A stretch of 64,000 bases of DNA from Lactifluus volemus (GCA_022376515.1 WTXI01000146.1:29418-93417); one strand, 5' to 3'; positions 47,331 through 59,357 are shown, counted from the first letter of the stretch. Made by a program: numbers and translations. Notes: generated by a model not told the origin, from the letters alone.

Positions 47331-50300
47331 TTGAAGAGCTCGTGCCGCGCGACCTGGGTACGAGCCTTAGGACTGAAACGAATGTACATTAGCTATGCCA
47401 ATGCCAATGCTTTGAATTTGCCCATTTCGTTTTCAAATGTCCGCAAAACGGTCGCAGATGTCGCCTTAGTCGACAGTGGAGCCACGGAAAACTTCCTTGA
47501 TCAGCGCACAGTCCGCCGATGGGGACTCAGCACTCATAAACTCCCTTGCCCCCGCTACGTCTACAATGTGGATGGAACCCAGAACCAGGCCGGGACACTT
47601 ACGGAGTATTGTGTTCTTCGCTGTGTCGTGGGAGACAAAGACACTCTCCAGCGGTTCTATGTCACCAATCTTGGCAAGGATCGTGTACTCTTGGGGCACC
47701 CCTGGCTCTCGGAGTTCAATCCCCGCATCGATTGGACCAAGGGGAAGTACAGAACGGAGGAGTACGGATCGAGACCAAGTGGAGGAAGTTCCAGCGCCCT
47801 CGTCAGATATACAAAGACAGGGAGAAGGAACCAGCCCGCATTGATCGTACCAATGTGGCCCAGGAATGGGCCATAAAGGCGCACCAAGAGCAGATAGCCA
47901 GTGGGGAAAAGCACGAGGTGTTACCACCCCAATACCGGGACTATGCGGACGTCTTTGACGAAGAAAAATCCCATCGTTTCCCACCTTCACGACCAGAGGA
48001 TCATGCCATTGTCCTGAAGGAGGACGCCCCAGCTTCCATCAATTGTAAAGTCTATGCTCTCACGAGAGAGGAGAGGGAAGCGACCCAGAAGTTCTTGAAA
48101 GAGAATGAACAGTGGGGATTCATCGAAAAGTCCAACTCTCCTTGGTCGACCCCTTGGTTCTTCATCAAGAAAGAGATGGGAGTCTCCGACCCATCCAGGA
48201 CTATAGGGAAGTGAACAGTTGGACGATTCGAGATGTGTACCCCATCCCTCGCATTGAGCAAATCTGGAAGCGTTGCATGGACGCACCCTCTTACGGCACT
48301 AGACATTCGTTGGGGCTATCATAATATCCAAATTCGCCCTGAAGATCGATGGAAGGCTGCGTTTAAGACTCCCTTTGGCCTGTACCAACCAAAGGTGATG
48401 CTCTTCGGCCTCCAGAACTCTCCGCCACCTTTCAGCGCTGCATGGATCGGGTCTTTGCTAAGATCATGAACCGCTACCCAGGGAAGGTGTTTGTGTACAT
48501 GGACGATGTCTTGGTGGCCACAGGAGGAGACGTGGAGGAGCATAGGAGGATAGTCCGAGAAATCCTCGAAATGTTCCGCCAAGAATCCTTCTTCCTCAAA
48601 CTGTCGAAGTGCAAGTTTGAGCAGACCAGCATTGACTACCTTGGCATCCGCGTGGAACATGGGACCATCCGCATCGATCCCACGAAGAGAAAGGACTATC
48701 CAATGGCCTCGAACCTTGTCTTCAGTGAAGGAGGTCCGGAGCACGCTTGGTGTGCTGGGGTATCAGAGACCATTCATTCCCCACTTTGCACACCTCGCGG
48801 CGCCACTCACTGCCTTGCTGAAGAAGGGACGACCATTCAAGTGGACGGATGAGTGCACCAAAGCCTTGGATGCACTCCTCCAGATCATAGAGTCCAACCC
48901 TGTCCTCCAAAGACCTGACTATGACCGCCCCTTCGAGATGGAGGTGGACGCGTCCCAGTATGCCACTGGGGCCATCCTCTACCAACGAAATGACAAACAG
49001 AGACTCTGTCCAGTGGGCTACCACTCCCAGACATTGAACGAAGCTGAGAGAGGGTATGACGTCCATGATAGAGAGCTCTTGGCGGTGATTCGGGGCTTGC
49101 GACGATGGAGACACTTGTTTCTCTCCTCTCCCTTCACTGCCATTGTGCACACCGATCATAATAATCTTCGATACTACCGGCAACCCCAGAGAATCAACCG
49201 ACGCGTAGCAAGGTACCTCAGTGACCTTGCAGACTACAATTACAAACTGGTGCACCGCCCAGGCAAGCTGAACAAGGCTGACGCCTGTCCAGCCACCAGG
49301 AGTGGACGAAGGGAAACATGATAATGAAAACACCCTCGTCCTGCCTGACAAGCTCTTCGTGCGGGCAGCGGAAGTCAGCGGTCTTGAACAGCAGGTGTGG
49401 GATTGGCAAGCACGCACACCAAACTACTTCGTAGAGTTGCATCGCTCCTACCCGCTTGATTCAGTGAATCATCATTGGATGCACCAAGGAAGACCTGTGG
49501 TCGCGGACCAGGAGGATCTGAAGCGACAGATCTTACATGAGTACCATGACCATGCCTTGGCTGGGCACCCAGGCATCGCCACGACGCTTCAGAAGGTGTC
49601 TGAGGACTACTGGTGGCCGACATGCGGCAGTTCATTCAGAACTACGTCAAGGTTGTGCAACTTGCCAAATGACGAAACCCAACACTGTGAAACCCAAACC
49701 ACCATTGATGCCGATCACTGTTGAACCGAAGGCAATCCCTTTCCAGACCATTTCCCTTGACCTCATCACCGATCTCCCAGTCTCAAAGGGATATGATTCA
49801 ATCCTCACAGTAGTGGACCACGATTGCTCGAAGGCAGCCTTCTTCTTGCCCTGTCAAAAGACAATTGACGCAGAAGAAGTGGCCCGGCTCTATGTGGAAC
49901 ACATCTTCCCTCTCTTTGGCTGCCCCCACCACGTCATTTCGGACAGGGATCCCCGTTTTACTGCACACTTTACCCGCCAGATGTGTGAACTGCTAGGAAT
50001 CACACAGAACATCAGCTCTGCTTACCATCCGCAGACTGATGGACAATCAGAACGCGCTAATCAGTGGGTGGAGCAGTATTTGCGGATCTATGGAAGCAGC
50101 CAACAAGACGACTGGGCAAACCTTCTTCCTCTCGCCCAATTTGTTCACAACTCCTGGCCAAATGCGAGCACAGGGAAGGCTCCCTGTGACTCTTGTGGGG
50201 CGCAAACCCAATCATCCATCCTCCGGAAAAGTACAAATATCCCCGCATTACATCAAAGGCAGTGTGGCTTAAGGAGGCTAGGGAGCGCGCCCAGGATGCT

Positions 50301-50840
50301 ATCAGGAAAGCACAGGAACTGTGGCTGAAAAGACGCCAGAGAAAGAAGGGTCAAAGACACTTCTACCCATTCGAAAAAGGACAACAAGTATTGCTGGAGG
50401 GAACAAACCTAAAGACAATGTATCCGTCCGCAAAGTTGGGGCCAAAGAGATATGGTCCATTCCCCATCATTGACGTCATTTCCCCTGTGGTGTACCGCCT
50501 TCAGCTTCCCCCACACTGGCGCATTCACAATGTCTTCCACGCGTCCTTGTTAACACCTTACAAGGAGACGGAAGAGCATGGGCGCAACTTCGCAGAGCCG
50601 CCACCTGATCTGATGGAAGGCGAACCAGAATATGAGGTGGAGCAGATCATTGATGCGCGCAAGAAAGGGAAGGCAGAAAAGCTTGAGTATCTCCTTCGTT
50701 GGAAGGGATATTCACCCGCTCATGATAGTTGGGAACCCGCTGACAATGTGAAGGCTCCGGAGCTCATTAAGGAATTCTATCAGCGCAACCCCAATGCGAT
50801 AGGAGGAGGAAGGATAAAAGCGAAGAGGAAGAGACGAATC
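47331..50840 (+). pseudogene. pol: pol polyprotein (PR-RT-RH-IN-chromodomain), frameshifted
   Basis: Protease: VDSGATENFLD (Asp codon 47472) and LGHPWLSEFNPRIDW. Reverse transcriptase: RFPPSRPEDHAI, then in other frames PIQDYREVNSWTIRD, DIRWGYHNIQI and VYMDDVLV (48496-48507, catalytic Asp pair). RNase H: MEVDASQYATGAILYQ, DRELLAVI, VHTDHNNLRY. Integrase: zinc-binding HDHALAGHPGIATTLQKVS, then LDLITDLPVS, ISDRDPRFTAHFTRQ and SERANQ, the D-D-E triad. Chromodomain: YEVEQIIDAR, LEYLLRWKGYSPAHDSWEPA (50628-50795), expected to steer insertion to methylated-histone chromatin. Each domain is well kept but they sit in different frames, with breaks near 47880, 48200, 48450, 48700, 49320, 49620 and 50200. 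Confidence 0.9.
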
Positions 50841-50880
50841 CGCACCATCATCACCCCCACTACCTCCTCCTCCATGAGTA

Positions 50881-51772
50881 ATGCCTTACAACTTGCGTTC
50901 CAGTACCCCAACTCGGAGGATGACTACCTCCAACTCCTCGACTCGTCGTTCAACTCCCTCGCGGTCTGTGAGGGGGGAGAGTGGCCCCTCTCAGAGGCGT
51001 CCCTTGCCGAGGACGCCCCAGCAGAACCAGCCCAGATCAGCACCTCCACCGTACAGGAGGACCACCCGCTCGCCTCGCCAAGAGCCTCGCCGCAGCCCCT
51101 CGTACCATCCGAGGACCCCATCTCCTCTTCCAGGCCCGACGCCGCCTCCCCAACTCTCGCCTATCCAGGAAGCCCTGGAAACGCTAGCAGCGGACATGAG
51201 GTTCCAGCCAGAAGTCATGTCGCTGGAGACCCCCACGCGCTGCGATCCGAATCCCCTCACGATCCCTGGAAGGTCTTCAGCTGGGCCCAACCTTCTACAG
51301 GTGACGGTGCTCATCAACTCCAGGGGATACGTGCAGCAGATGGGGACGGCCTACGTCCACTCGTCATCGCGTCTTCGTCGCATGGGGGGCCGTCTGGTGG
51401 TGATTCCGGAGTCAGCCCTCTGAAATCACTGGCAAGCGCAAGAGGAAGGGGAAGAAGTCACATTATTGCGGCAAGTGCAACAAGGACGGGGTGGACCACA
51501 AGTACGAGAACTGTCCTTTGTGGAGGGAGTGCCTCTATTGCCAGAAGAGAGGGCACTACTCCCATGACTGTCACCACCCCCATACGCGTTGCACTGTCTA
51601 TAGGTGCCGGGTCTTCCCTGACCACCAGTACTATGGGAGGAACTGTCCTGTCAAGGCCACGGAGTTGCGGCCCGTTACTCATCTTTGGGATGAGTATGAC
51701 GCAGATGACGTCGATGCAGGTGAGGCGCTTTGGGATGACCTTGACTGGGAGTCCATGGACAGGGGTGACTGA
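50881..51772 (+). pseudogene. Extra 3' ORF with zinc knuckles, downstream of pol
   Basis: A 180-codon frame (50881-51423) starts MPYNLRSSTPTRRMTT, is Pro/Arg/Ser-rich and ends with a more ordered part (LLQVTVLINSRGYVQQMGTA). After one frame change it continues as GKKSHYCGKCNKDG, ENCPLWRECLYCQKRGHYSH and a further CTVYRCRVF...NCP, that is two or three Cys/His knuckles, and an acidic end. This position is where accessory or env-like ORFs occur in some Ty3/gypsy elements. The pol frame also stays open across the same stretch to 51797. Function unknown. Confidence 0.55.
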
Positions 51773-51795
51773 GGCGCATGGTGGTACATGCGCCT

Positions 51796-51806
51796 AGGAG
51801 AGAGGG
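51796..51806 (+). other. Polypurine tract
   Basis: AGGAGAGAGGG, three bases before the 3' LTR; the expected primer site for plus-strand synthesis. Confidence 0.75.
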
Positions 51807-51809
51807 TAC

Positions 51810-52739
51810 TGTTACGGTTATGCGGGCCGTCCGGCCCATTCCTTACTTTTTCCATCTGATTTTCGACTTGTGTTGTGACCTAGGATCCCTTTCCTTGGCC
51901 AGCCCCTTCTGTTCCGCTTCTAGGGGCTGTGCATCGCCGTTTTGGACGTGTATTTGACTCAGGGATCATGACTCAAATCTTGAGTCAGCGTTCTTGACTC
52001 AGATCTTGAGTCAGACGCACTGAGTCAGTTCTTGAGTCATCAGAACTGACTCAGGTCCTTAGTCAATAGTCTTGACTTCGCTACTGTACTGTGACCTTTG
52101 TAGGATAGTTGGCTGGCCCTCTGTACGCATAAATAGGGCCCTGTAGACGAGCTAAAGCCCCAGCTTCAGCTTCGTCTAGAATCGCAGTTCATTGTCTCCT
52201 GCTCACACTCGCATCGCATCTCCTCCTCTCTTCTTGTGAATCCCCTCTTCGTACCTTGATCTAGGTACTTCGCGCCACGATCAGACATCTGTGAACTTGT
52301 TCCATTTCCGTGAACAAGTCCCCAGACGCCTGAACCCTAATACGAACGCGCTGTGAGAAGTAGTCCCCACTTCTCACCCCGCGTCCGCCCTCGAACCTTA
52401 GTTCAACCTCTCACGAGTGTCCTTGGAAGGCGAGCATCTCTTGCATTCCAATACACTCGCGCCCGTGTTGCGGTTGAACCTACACATCGTCATTAACCCA
52501 TCTGCCACCGTCTATCCTCTTTGGGAACGGTAACTCCGACCATCGCGTGCGCCGGCCCGTAGTCCGTCTCGCGCGATACAGACACCCAGAGTTCGCACAG
52601 TCAAGTCTACTCCCACAGGACCTTGCCTGCGCGTGCTAGAATCGACTATTTGGTGTTGCTAGTCTTGTCCGACTCGCCACAGCAAATAGCCAACCAGAAC
52701 GACGCTCACTTCGAGCCACGGTCCCTGCGAACCGTGACA
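51810..52739 (+). repeat. 3' LTR (930 bp)
   Basis: TGTTACGG...CCGTGACA. It differs from the 5' LTR mainly in the first 170 bp (for example CTTTTTCCATCTGATTTTC, GTGCATCGCC) and by small deletions further on. It carries the same TGA(C/G)TCA cluster, starting at 51955, except that one position differs (GACTCAGATC). Confidence 0.93.
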
Positions 52740-55084
52740 ATGATCGAGTCACGCTTTTCACGCCACCGCGCTGCTCATCGCCGGAATCCCCTGCGGACAC
52801 TTGAAGAGTGGCAGCCCCAACGGCTGTGTTGCAGGAGGAAGACTCGGCTACCGAAAGTGAGTAGAGTGGTCAAGAGGTTACCATCAGGCCGGGTGCGAGT
52901 TGTTGGGTAGTGCTGAGCAGTCTGCAAAATACGTGGACAATACCTTGCCACGTGTGTCAAATGTGACGTAAGTAGAATCGGACTCGAGCAACACCAGTCA
53001 ACACGGCATTTTAATAGGTATACTGCCTGCTCCCAGCTTCCGTCGACAGGCTGCGGCACGAAACTGAAGGTCAGAGTCAAAGAGAAAGTGATTTCGTGAT
53101 TGGAGCTATAGGATTAGCAGCCTTTGAACTTGGGGAAAGAAAAGGAAACACGAAGTTGAAGGTTACGCAGTATAGCCAAGAAGTCCAACTCCTTGAAAGT
53201 GTCCTTGTTGATTGGAGGATTGCAGACAGGGATATGAAGTGAACAAGGAACGATGAGAGTTACGATGTGTGATGGAAATGGTAATGAGGCCATTGGGGGA
53301 GCAGGAAACATGGGACAAAGCTCACCTAGACTGGGTGTATTCCCCTTGAGAGATTCGAGGCAGACCAAGTACTTTGCGCGCGGGTGAGGCACGGACAGGG
53401 CGTGACCCTGACAGGTCACGCCCTGTTCAAAAAGACATGCAGAAAGCATATAACAATGGAATCCACAGAGAGATCCATGTAAAAAGTTTATGATAACTTT
53501 GACAGACAGAGACAAAACATACCCTGTCCCACAACGATAGCATATTGCAAACAGTGGGCATGACCCTGCGGGTCACGCCAATATATCGATCAGAAAAACA
53601 TACCAGAGTGACAGTAACACATCAAACAAAACATACTCGTTAAGGCCACAACATATGTTTTTTTTGTGCGGAACAAACAGGAAAAGGCAGGCAATCGACA
53701 CGAAAAAGGACGGAAGGACCGTAAGAGTTTCATCCGAAGGCCAAGAAAGGAAAATGATGATGTAAGTTGATACAACCCTGTCATCAGCGGGTGTGATTAC
53801 GGGCGCATAGACCTTGCAAGCAAGGTAATTACTATCTTCGTCTATCTGATACATCGCTTTACAAAAAAAAAAAGAAGGTTCTCAACTATATCGGTTCGCC
53901 CTTCCCATCTTTTACTTAGTTCCTTTTTGTCTGAGAACACCCGCAGAGATTATGAACTATGATCTTGGTCTGCCAGTGTTTGACCTAATGCACCTTTGGA
54001 CGACTCGTGCGCGCCCACAGCTGAGGGTTCCGCGATGTCAGCCGTGAAGGCTTAGTCCAAAGCTGGTTCCCTATCAAATAAATGATCCTCGTTGTCCCGT
54101 GTACGGGAATTCCTTCCGCGTGACCCCTACGTATGCCCTTGACTGTCGACCAACATCATACTCTACGCACATGTCAACAAATCTGCTCAACCCGCGAGCG
54201 ACAAATAGGGTTCCACGGCGGGCGTGTCGACAAATGCGGAAATCCGAAGGTTGTCAGTGGCGTCTTCCTTCTGGGCATTGGTCTATGATGGATTCCTCAC
54301 GACGAATGGAAATGCTGCAAGCGGGATCGACTACATTTCGATAACTGGAGCGAGACTGTGAGCACTCTGAGCCCTTTTAGAAACTACCCGAGGAGTTCGC
54401 TGATGATGGTCCTTTGAACTTAGCCTTTCGTGTACAACGCCACATCGCAAGTGATGACTATCGGAGATTCGAAGGTATTGGACAGCGTGGAAATGGTGGA
54501 CCGGGGACAAGTGGAGGATGCTTATGCCGAGTTTATGTTGTTCAATTAGGTATCCGAGTCGATAGATGGAAGACGTGCTCCGTGGTCATGTGGTGATTGT
54601 TTGTTGCAGCATTTGTACCACTGCCACGGCGTTATAATCAAGCGTCTAAGTCCACTGACCTTAGCGTCCAATATTACTTTGATCATTCCCCCAAAGCCGG
54701 CCTCAGTGAATATATACATTAAGATGTACTGTACACATCAAGGTACACATCGTATAGAAAACGTTTGGCGCCCACGCACGGGGCATACATAAAGAAACTG
54801 TAGAAAGTGTTCGAGTCAGGCAAATCAAAGGCATCCAGAAGAGCGCTAGCCTTCTGCAACTAAGAACATATGTCAAGGCAACACTAAAATGAGTCACGAC
54901 TGAGACTCACCTTGGTCAGAAGCCCTAATTGTAATGACACTGGCAGCTGACGATTCTGATTCATGAGGTGACGGGGAAGTTAGAATTGGTTAGAAACGTT
55001 CCTAAATTAACGCATTCCGGGGATTTCAATGGTTGTAGTAACACGGGAGATGACCGAGAATAGATGCGGGGGGGTTGGAGATGG
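52740..55084. other. No firm gene; hairpin and segment flank
   Basis: A 133-codon minus-strand frame (53114-53515, starting MSLSVKVIINFLHG) has no recognised domain. From about 54790 the sequence matches the 3' flank of DUF6535 copy 5 (24140-24470), marking the start of the copy 7 duplication. The part between holds short frames only. Confidence 0.4.
53395..53426. repeat. 13-bp stem palindrome
   Basis: ACAGGGCGTGACC, a six-base spacer CTGACA, then the exact reverse complement GGTCACGCCCTGT. Related words (GACCCTGCGGGTCACGCC) recur at about 53560-53579. Confidence 0.8.
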
Positions 55085-57005
55085 AGATTCAAGGGCAGTG
55101 GGTCCAGCAGGACAGAGACGTGATGAGATGGGGATCCATCCGAAACGGGTTGGACATGGTCAATGGGCCAGCGCACAAAGGATACCGCGATGGGTCGTCC
55201 CACTGTTGAAGAGGGTTGGGCCATGTAACGTATGGAAAGATTCGGAAGCAAGGAAGAGCATGAAGTGGAGAACGCTTCTATCCGACGAGTCCCCAGTCTT
55301 CGCCCTTTCTACGATTTCATTCCACGTTTCACAGAATCGGTCCTTCAATTCAGGGAGAGTATCTTGTATGTTAAACCCAGAAAGGGATGGTAAGATGTAT
55401 TGTGCGATGGACCACTTGGCGGAGGGTGAGGCGTTCAAGATCTGGGTGGCGATGAGGTTCCAATTGGGCAAGTAACAAGTTATTGCGATTTTGACAGTAG
55501 TTTTCACGAATGACGTCTTCCGATTCACCCAATTGCTTCGCAGCGAGTTCGATCCAATCGTCACCCCTTTCCTCCGCGGATACGGCGACCAGAACGTCCG
55601 CAATAATGGTTTGTGCGAGTGAGCCATCTTCCGTCCCTTGCATTCTGGCTGAGAGATTGCCCAACCTCAATGGTTTGTACGGCCTTTCGGTACTCGGTGT
55701 GATAAAATAAATCCAATAAGCCTAAACTATTGGCCAGATCTGCAACCTTCAGGTACGTTTTGAATTGTTCCATTGTGTTCTGGTCGAAGAGCGAAGTGAG
55801 TGGGAATGTGCGCTTCATGAAAGCCACCGAGACGGAAGAAAACTTCATAGAGTCCAATTTCGCGAGAACACCGTGGGAATCCGAGACGATATTAGAGCCA
55901 TAAAAGCCGTGGATGTCGTTGAAGAACTGACCCAGTTGATCATCTGAGGCAAGGACATGGGCATCAAGCATCCAATTCAGGATGAAGCCGTCAACAGTCG
56001 ACGAATCGTTGGAAACAAACTCTGCTGCCATCTTCTCGATGCCTTTAGAAAACCCGAGGGAATATTTAGCAGCCTGGTCACGAAGGCGCTTCGAGAAGGA
56101 AGCTGGGTATAATAGCCAGCCATATATTCGAAAGGTCCAAGAGGAAAATGGGGAATAGTATGGGCTATCCGCCCACACCATTGGTATGACTGTGATGATC
56201 AGGTACGCCGTGGCAGCGACGGCGATCCATCCAACTACGAAGTAAAAGATGGTGCGATTGATATTGAAGAGGTATATGAGAAGGCCGGTGAAGAACAGGA
56301 AGAGGGAAGTGTGTATCAGGAGGGTCATGACGTCTGACACCGATGAGAAGCCCAGCCTATCGACGCCACGGGAAAAGAATGCACGAATCCGGGCACATCG
56401 TGTGGTGTGTGCCCTAGGCTCTGACTGATCCGGAGGAATCGACGGGCCCATTGCTGTAACATTAGTGCCAGCATAGCAGAAGTAAGAGCGATAGTCAAGC
56501 TCAAGAACCAGAGAGTATTGACAATGATGACGTAATTCTGGGGAGAGAAGGGCGGCGGAGTAACTTCCGTGGGTGGCTGAGATGGGTTGGTGTCGGCGTG
56601 AAGCTGAAGCTTATAGATATTTTCAAGGTAAAATGATGAGGTCTCTTGAGGATTTGACTTGAGGTCGAGGACAGTCACGGCGAGCAATACCGCAACGGAA
56701 GCAGAGAATAGACCGGTCTATGATTGTTGACTTGAGGTGATGGGAATGTTTGTTATAAGCTGAGGACTCACAAAGACAAGAATGCCGTCAGAATCTTTCT
56801 GCCAGCGTTTGGCCATCTCCCTGTGTTCTTCCTCTGCCACATGAGAATAATTGTTGAAGAGAGAAGCTGAACTATCAGCGAGTTCAAGATTAGGCGTGGG
56901 GAACGCTTGATCTTACGTCCAGATTGGCGAGATTAGCAAAGACAACGAAGGCCAAGGGAGAGGTAACATACCTGTGGGCTCTGGGTTATTAGGTGTTACT
57001 GACAT
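55085..57005 (-). pseudogene. DUF6535 copy 7, several frameshifts
   Basis: Start 57005 (MSVTPNNPEPTG), same exon layout as copies 5 and 6. The core FSPQNYVIIVNTLWF and QQWARRFLRIS is readable. Frame breaks: one base lost near 56394 (GGGCACATCG where copies 5 and 6 have GGGCCACATCG or GGGCCACGTCA), one near 55625, and one gained near 55467 (TTGGGCAAG versus TTGGCAAG). The stop seen in copy 5 is also lost. Its MINDY partner is broken too, so this whole segment is decaying. Confidence 0.85.
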
Positions 57006-57498
57006 TGAAATCCAGTGGTGCAGCCGAATAAAAGACTAGGTATTTCAGTTAGAGGAACACGTTACTACTAAAGGTGGGCCCCTTTCAGACTCTGTTCACC
57101 CCCTTTCCTGATCAGTCACGCTATGGTCACACATCATATTTGAGACTCTGATTGGCTGTTGCGAGCGCTAAGCATGCCATTTTGGAAATATTGTAAACTC
57201 CGACACAGGCAGGCGTGACAAACACGCTGTTTTTTTAATTTATTTCGCCACACACTACGATTTCTACCAAAAAAATGGACAGAATACGGTCACACATGTA
57301 CTAGATACTGTAAGAAATGGACGAGAAAATTGGAGCGAGAAAGGGGTGGGGTGATCAGAGAGGGGCCCCCGTTAGTACACCTAGCCGAAAGCTCACGCCC
57401 TCTTTACCTTCCTCTTCGAACTCACGCGTGCTCCCAGGAGTACGTTCAACACACATCTCTTGTTTTTATCCTAAACCTCAGAGAAAGCCTAGCCAGTA
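57006..57498. promoter_or_regulatory. Divergent promoter region of copy 7 pair, enlarged
   Basis: 493 bp between the start codons. The outer parts match the other pairs (GCCGAATAAAAGACTAGGTA; TTATCCTAAACCTCAGAGAA). The middle (about 57050-57430) is not found in copies 2 or 5 and probably was inserted. Confidence 0.5.
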
Positions 57499-58430
57499 AT
57501 GTCTTCCATCTCCAATCACACGATGTTTGAGTTGGGCCAACAAGTTCCGCGGCACCCCGAGCTAGATGTCCCGAAACCCTCGGAAGAAAATTGGGATATG
57601 AAGAAGATCACCTCCTCTCCGTCTGGTATCAGTTTGCGAATACAGAATCATCATGCAAAATAACAACGGGTGCGTTCTCGCTCTTATGATACTCTCATCT
57701 GCGGATACATATGACGAGATAGGCCGTGCTCGTTCATTACGATGTGCAATATCCCTATCCTCCATAGTACCTCCACCAAGACCGCGAATCCGTCTCGTTT
57801 GAGATACTATCGAAACTTGTCCTAGGCTATATCGAGACGGCCGTATCGAAAAAAAGCAACCAGGATATGTCTAATAAGCTCCGTATGATGTCCTCCACTA
57901 GTGAGTCTGTGTAGAGCCAATTTGATTCGCTTTCTCACCCGTGCTTGTGCTCGCAGTAGAAATGTCGTTCAACCCCATCTTCACCTCCATAGCCTTTGAC
58001 CAGAATGTTGGGGAGGTCTCACTCTTTGCAAGTCTGGGAATTCCCTTGGTGCATGGCCTGCTCGTGGATCCCGCGAATCATGAAGAATATGCCGCTGTCT
58101 CACATGTGGAGAGCTACCAGTCGGTACAGGATCTGATAAACGACGTGGAAGAACTCGCACACCGGTTCAGCGTGGGCGCTGATGCAGATCATGTTGGGAC
58201 TATAAAACAGGCGCACGAAATGTAAGAGAACTTTGGGAACGGTCAGTACCTCCCTGCGCTCCCCGGACATTTGCTGATGCGACGCTCCAGCTGTCGCAAT
58301 CAAGAGGTTTCTGGACCACTCACACTCACAGCTTACGTCCTACGGCCGGAGCCGTCTTCTTTCGTGCTGCCGCCGAATTCCCCTACTTCGAAACTCATGT
58401 CGTCTCCGTCCTTCCAACATATTTTTCCCG
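57499..58430 (+). pseudogene. MINDY copy 4, truncated
   Basis: Start MSSISNHTMFELGQQVP. A frameshift lies in exon 1 near 57630 (AGTTTGCGAAT where copy 2 has AGTTGCGAAT). A small deletion lies in exon 2 near 57765. In exon 3, FNPIFTSIAFDQNVGEVSLF and GIPLVHGLLVDP are followed by a nonsense codon (58223-58225, TAA in place of AAA). Exon 4 stops at about 58425, where the sequence jumps to the segment's 3' flank. The catalytic-His half and the tail are deleted. Not functional. Confidence 0.85.
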
Positions 58431-59040
58431 CCACGGCGAGAACCACCTACCTGATAACCGCTGCCTGTGAGGCTGTGACCATTCTACTTGCTACCCTCTT
58501 CGGTACCAAGGAGGCATAGCACTCATCAATTTCCTCGAAGCGACCAAGGTTTTCTTCTACCCAAGAAACGACCCTTTCCGCCCAGGATAATCACCCTCGA
58601 CTCCACTGTCTCATTTAATGCCAAATACGCCTGGTGTTCCAACCCAGTGTAAACACTTTTCCGAGTCATTCCCTCCTGTAATCATGTACAATCCTATTTA
58701 GTAGGGACCACCTCTTGGCTTGAGCCTACTAGTATAACAGAATACGAATCATTAAATGCCATGTTGCTATATCACGTTGACGCTGGGGCGCAGAATGGAC
58801 TGCTTTACTGTAAAGTTGAACATAGGGGCAACCACGGTAAGTGAATAAAGTCCTCTGAGGTAGCCTGAGATGGAACACATTCTTCCACTTGTATGGGAAC
58901 TGAATGCGCACAGACAAACACCTGCCAGTGGATGATACTAGAGGTGGGGGAAGTACTAATTCGTGCGGATTGTCAACAATCGACGAGGGCGCATAGTAAG
59001 TAGAAGCGGCTTGCCTACCGTTTTACTCCATGGTATGTTA
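58431..59040. repeat. 3' flank of MINDY copy 4, includes empty transposon site
   Basis: Collinear with 28950-29259 and, past the TA at about 58752, with 30624-30800. It lacks the 1360-bp TIR element, so it is the pre-insertion form. No gene. Confidence 0.7.
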
Positions 59041-59044
59041 CTGC

Positions 59045-59165
59045 ACCACTGCTGGCGGATATCACGATTTTGATAGTCTCTTCTGCCCATTCGTGCAGAG
59101 GGTCACCGTATGGCCCGGGGTAGCCTTCGAGTATTTTGGCATCTCCTGCGGCGTTCTTGCGTCTT
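59045..59165 (+). pseudogene. GST exon 1 remnant
   Basis: A GATATCACG-type start, then TTCTGCCCATTCGTGCAGAG (encoding FCPFVQR) and GTAGCCTTCGAGTATTTTGG (VAFEYFG). It is the first exon only, with an insertion in the middle. It keeps the CPF motif that the intact GST has changed to CQF. Confidence 0.6.
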
Positions 59166-59357
59166 CTATCGCTTCTCCAGGGTAAAAAGTACAAGTCCCG
59201 TAATGATCATTGTGAATAGGTAGATTATAACAGAGCGTAAATAAACATAGGAGCTGAAATCCCAACAAGCCATATCCTTTACATACAAGAAACGCGGCTC
59301 CGATCCATCAGAAATTCAGGAATAGAGAGGTGAGGTCATGATGGCGGATTCTGGACG

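Larger units (their letters stand above)
44298..52739 (+). mobile_element. Ty3/gypsy chromovirus, full length, inactive
   Basis: An 8.4 kb LTR retrotransposon of fungal chromovirus type: LTRs 44298-45231 and 51810-52739; gag with zinc knuckle; then protease, reverse transcriptase, RNase H, integrase and chromodomain in that order, which is the Ty3/gypsy order; then an extra zinc-knuckle ORF and a polypurine tract. Several frameshifts and a stop in gag show it cannot make its own proteins. Flanking 5-mers (CTCAT left, ATGAT right) do not match, unlike the solo LTR at 34756. No tRNA primer-binding site is obvious after the 5' LTR. Confidence 0.93.

Noticed and set aside
50193..51797. Single 534-codon ORF from the integrase end through the chromodomain to the 3' LTR
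   Set aside because: Only the part to about 50800 has pol homology; the remainder is low-complexity and competes with the zinc-knuckle ORF in another frame.
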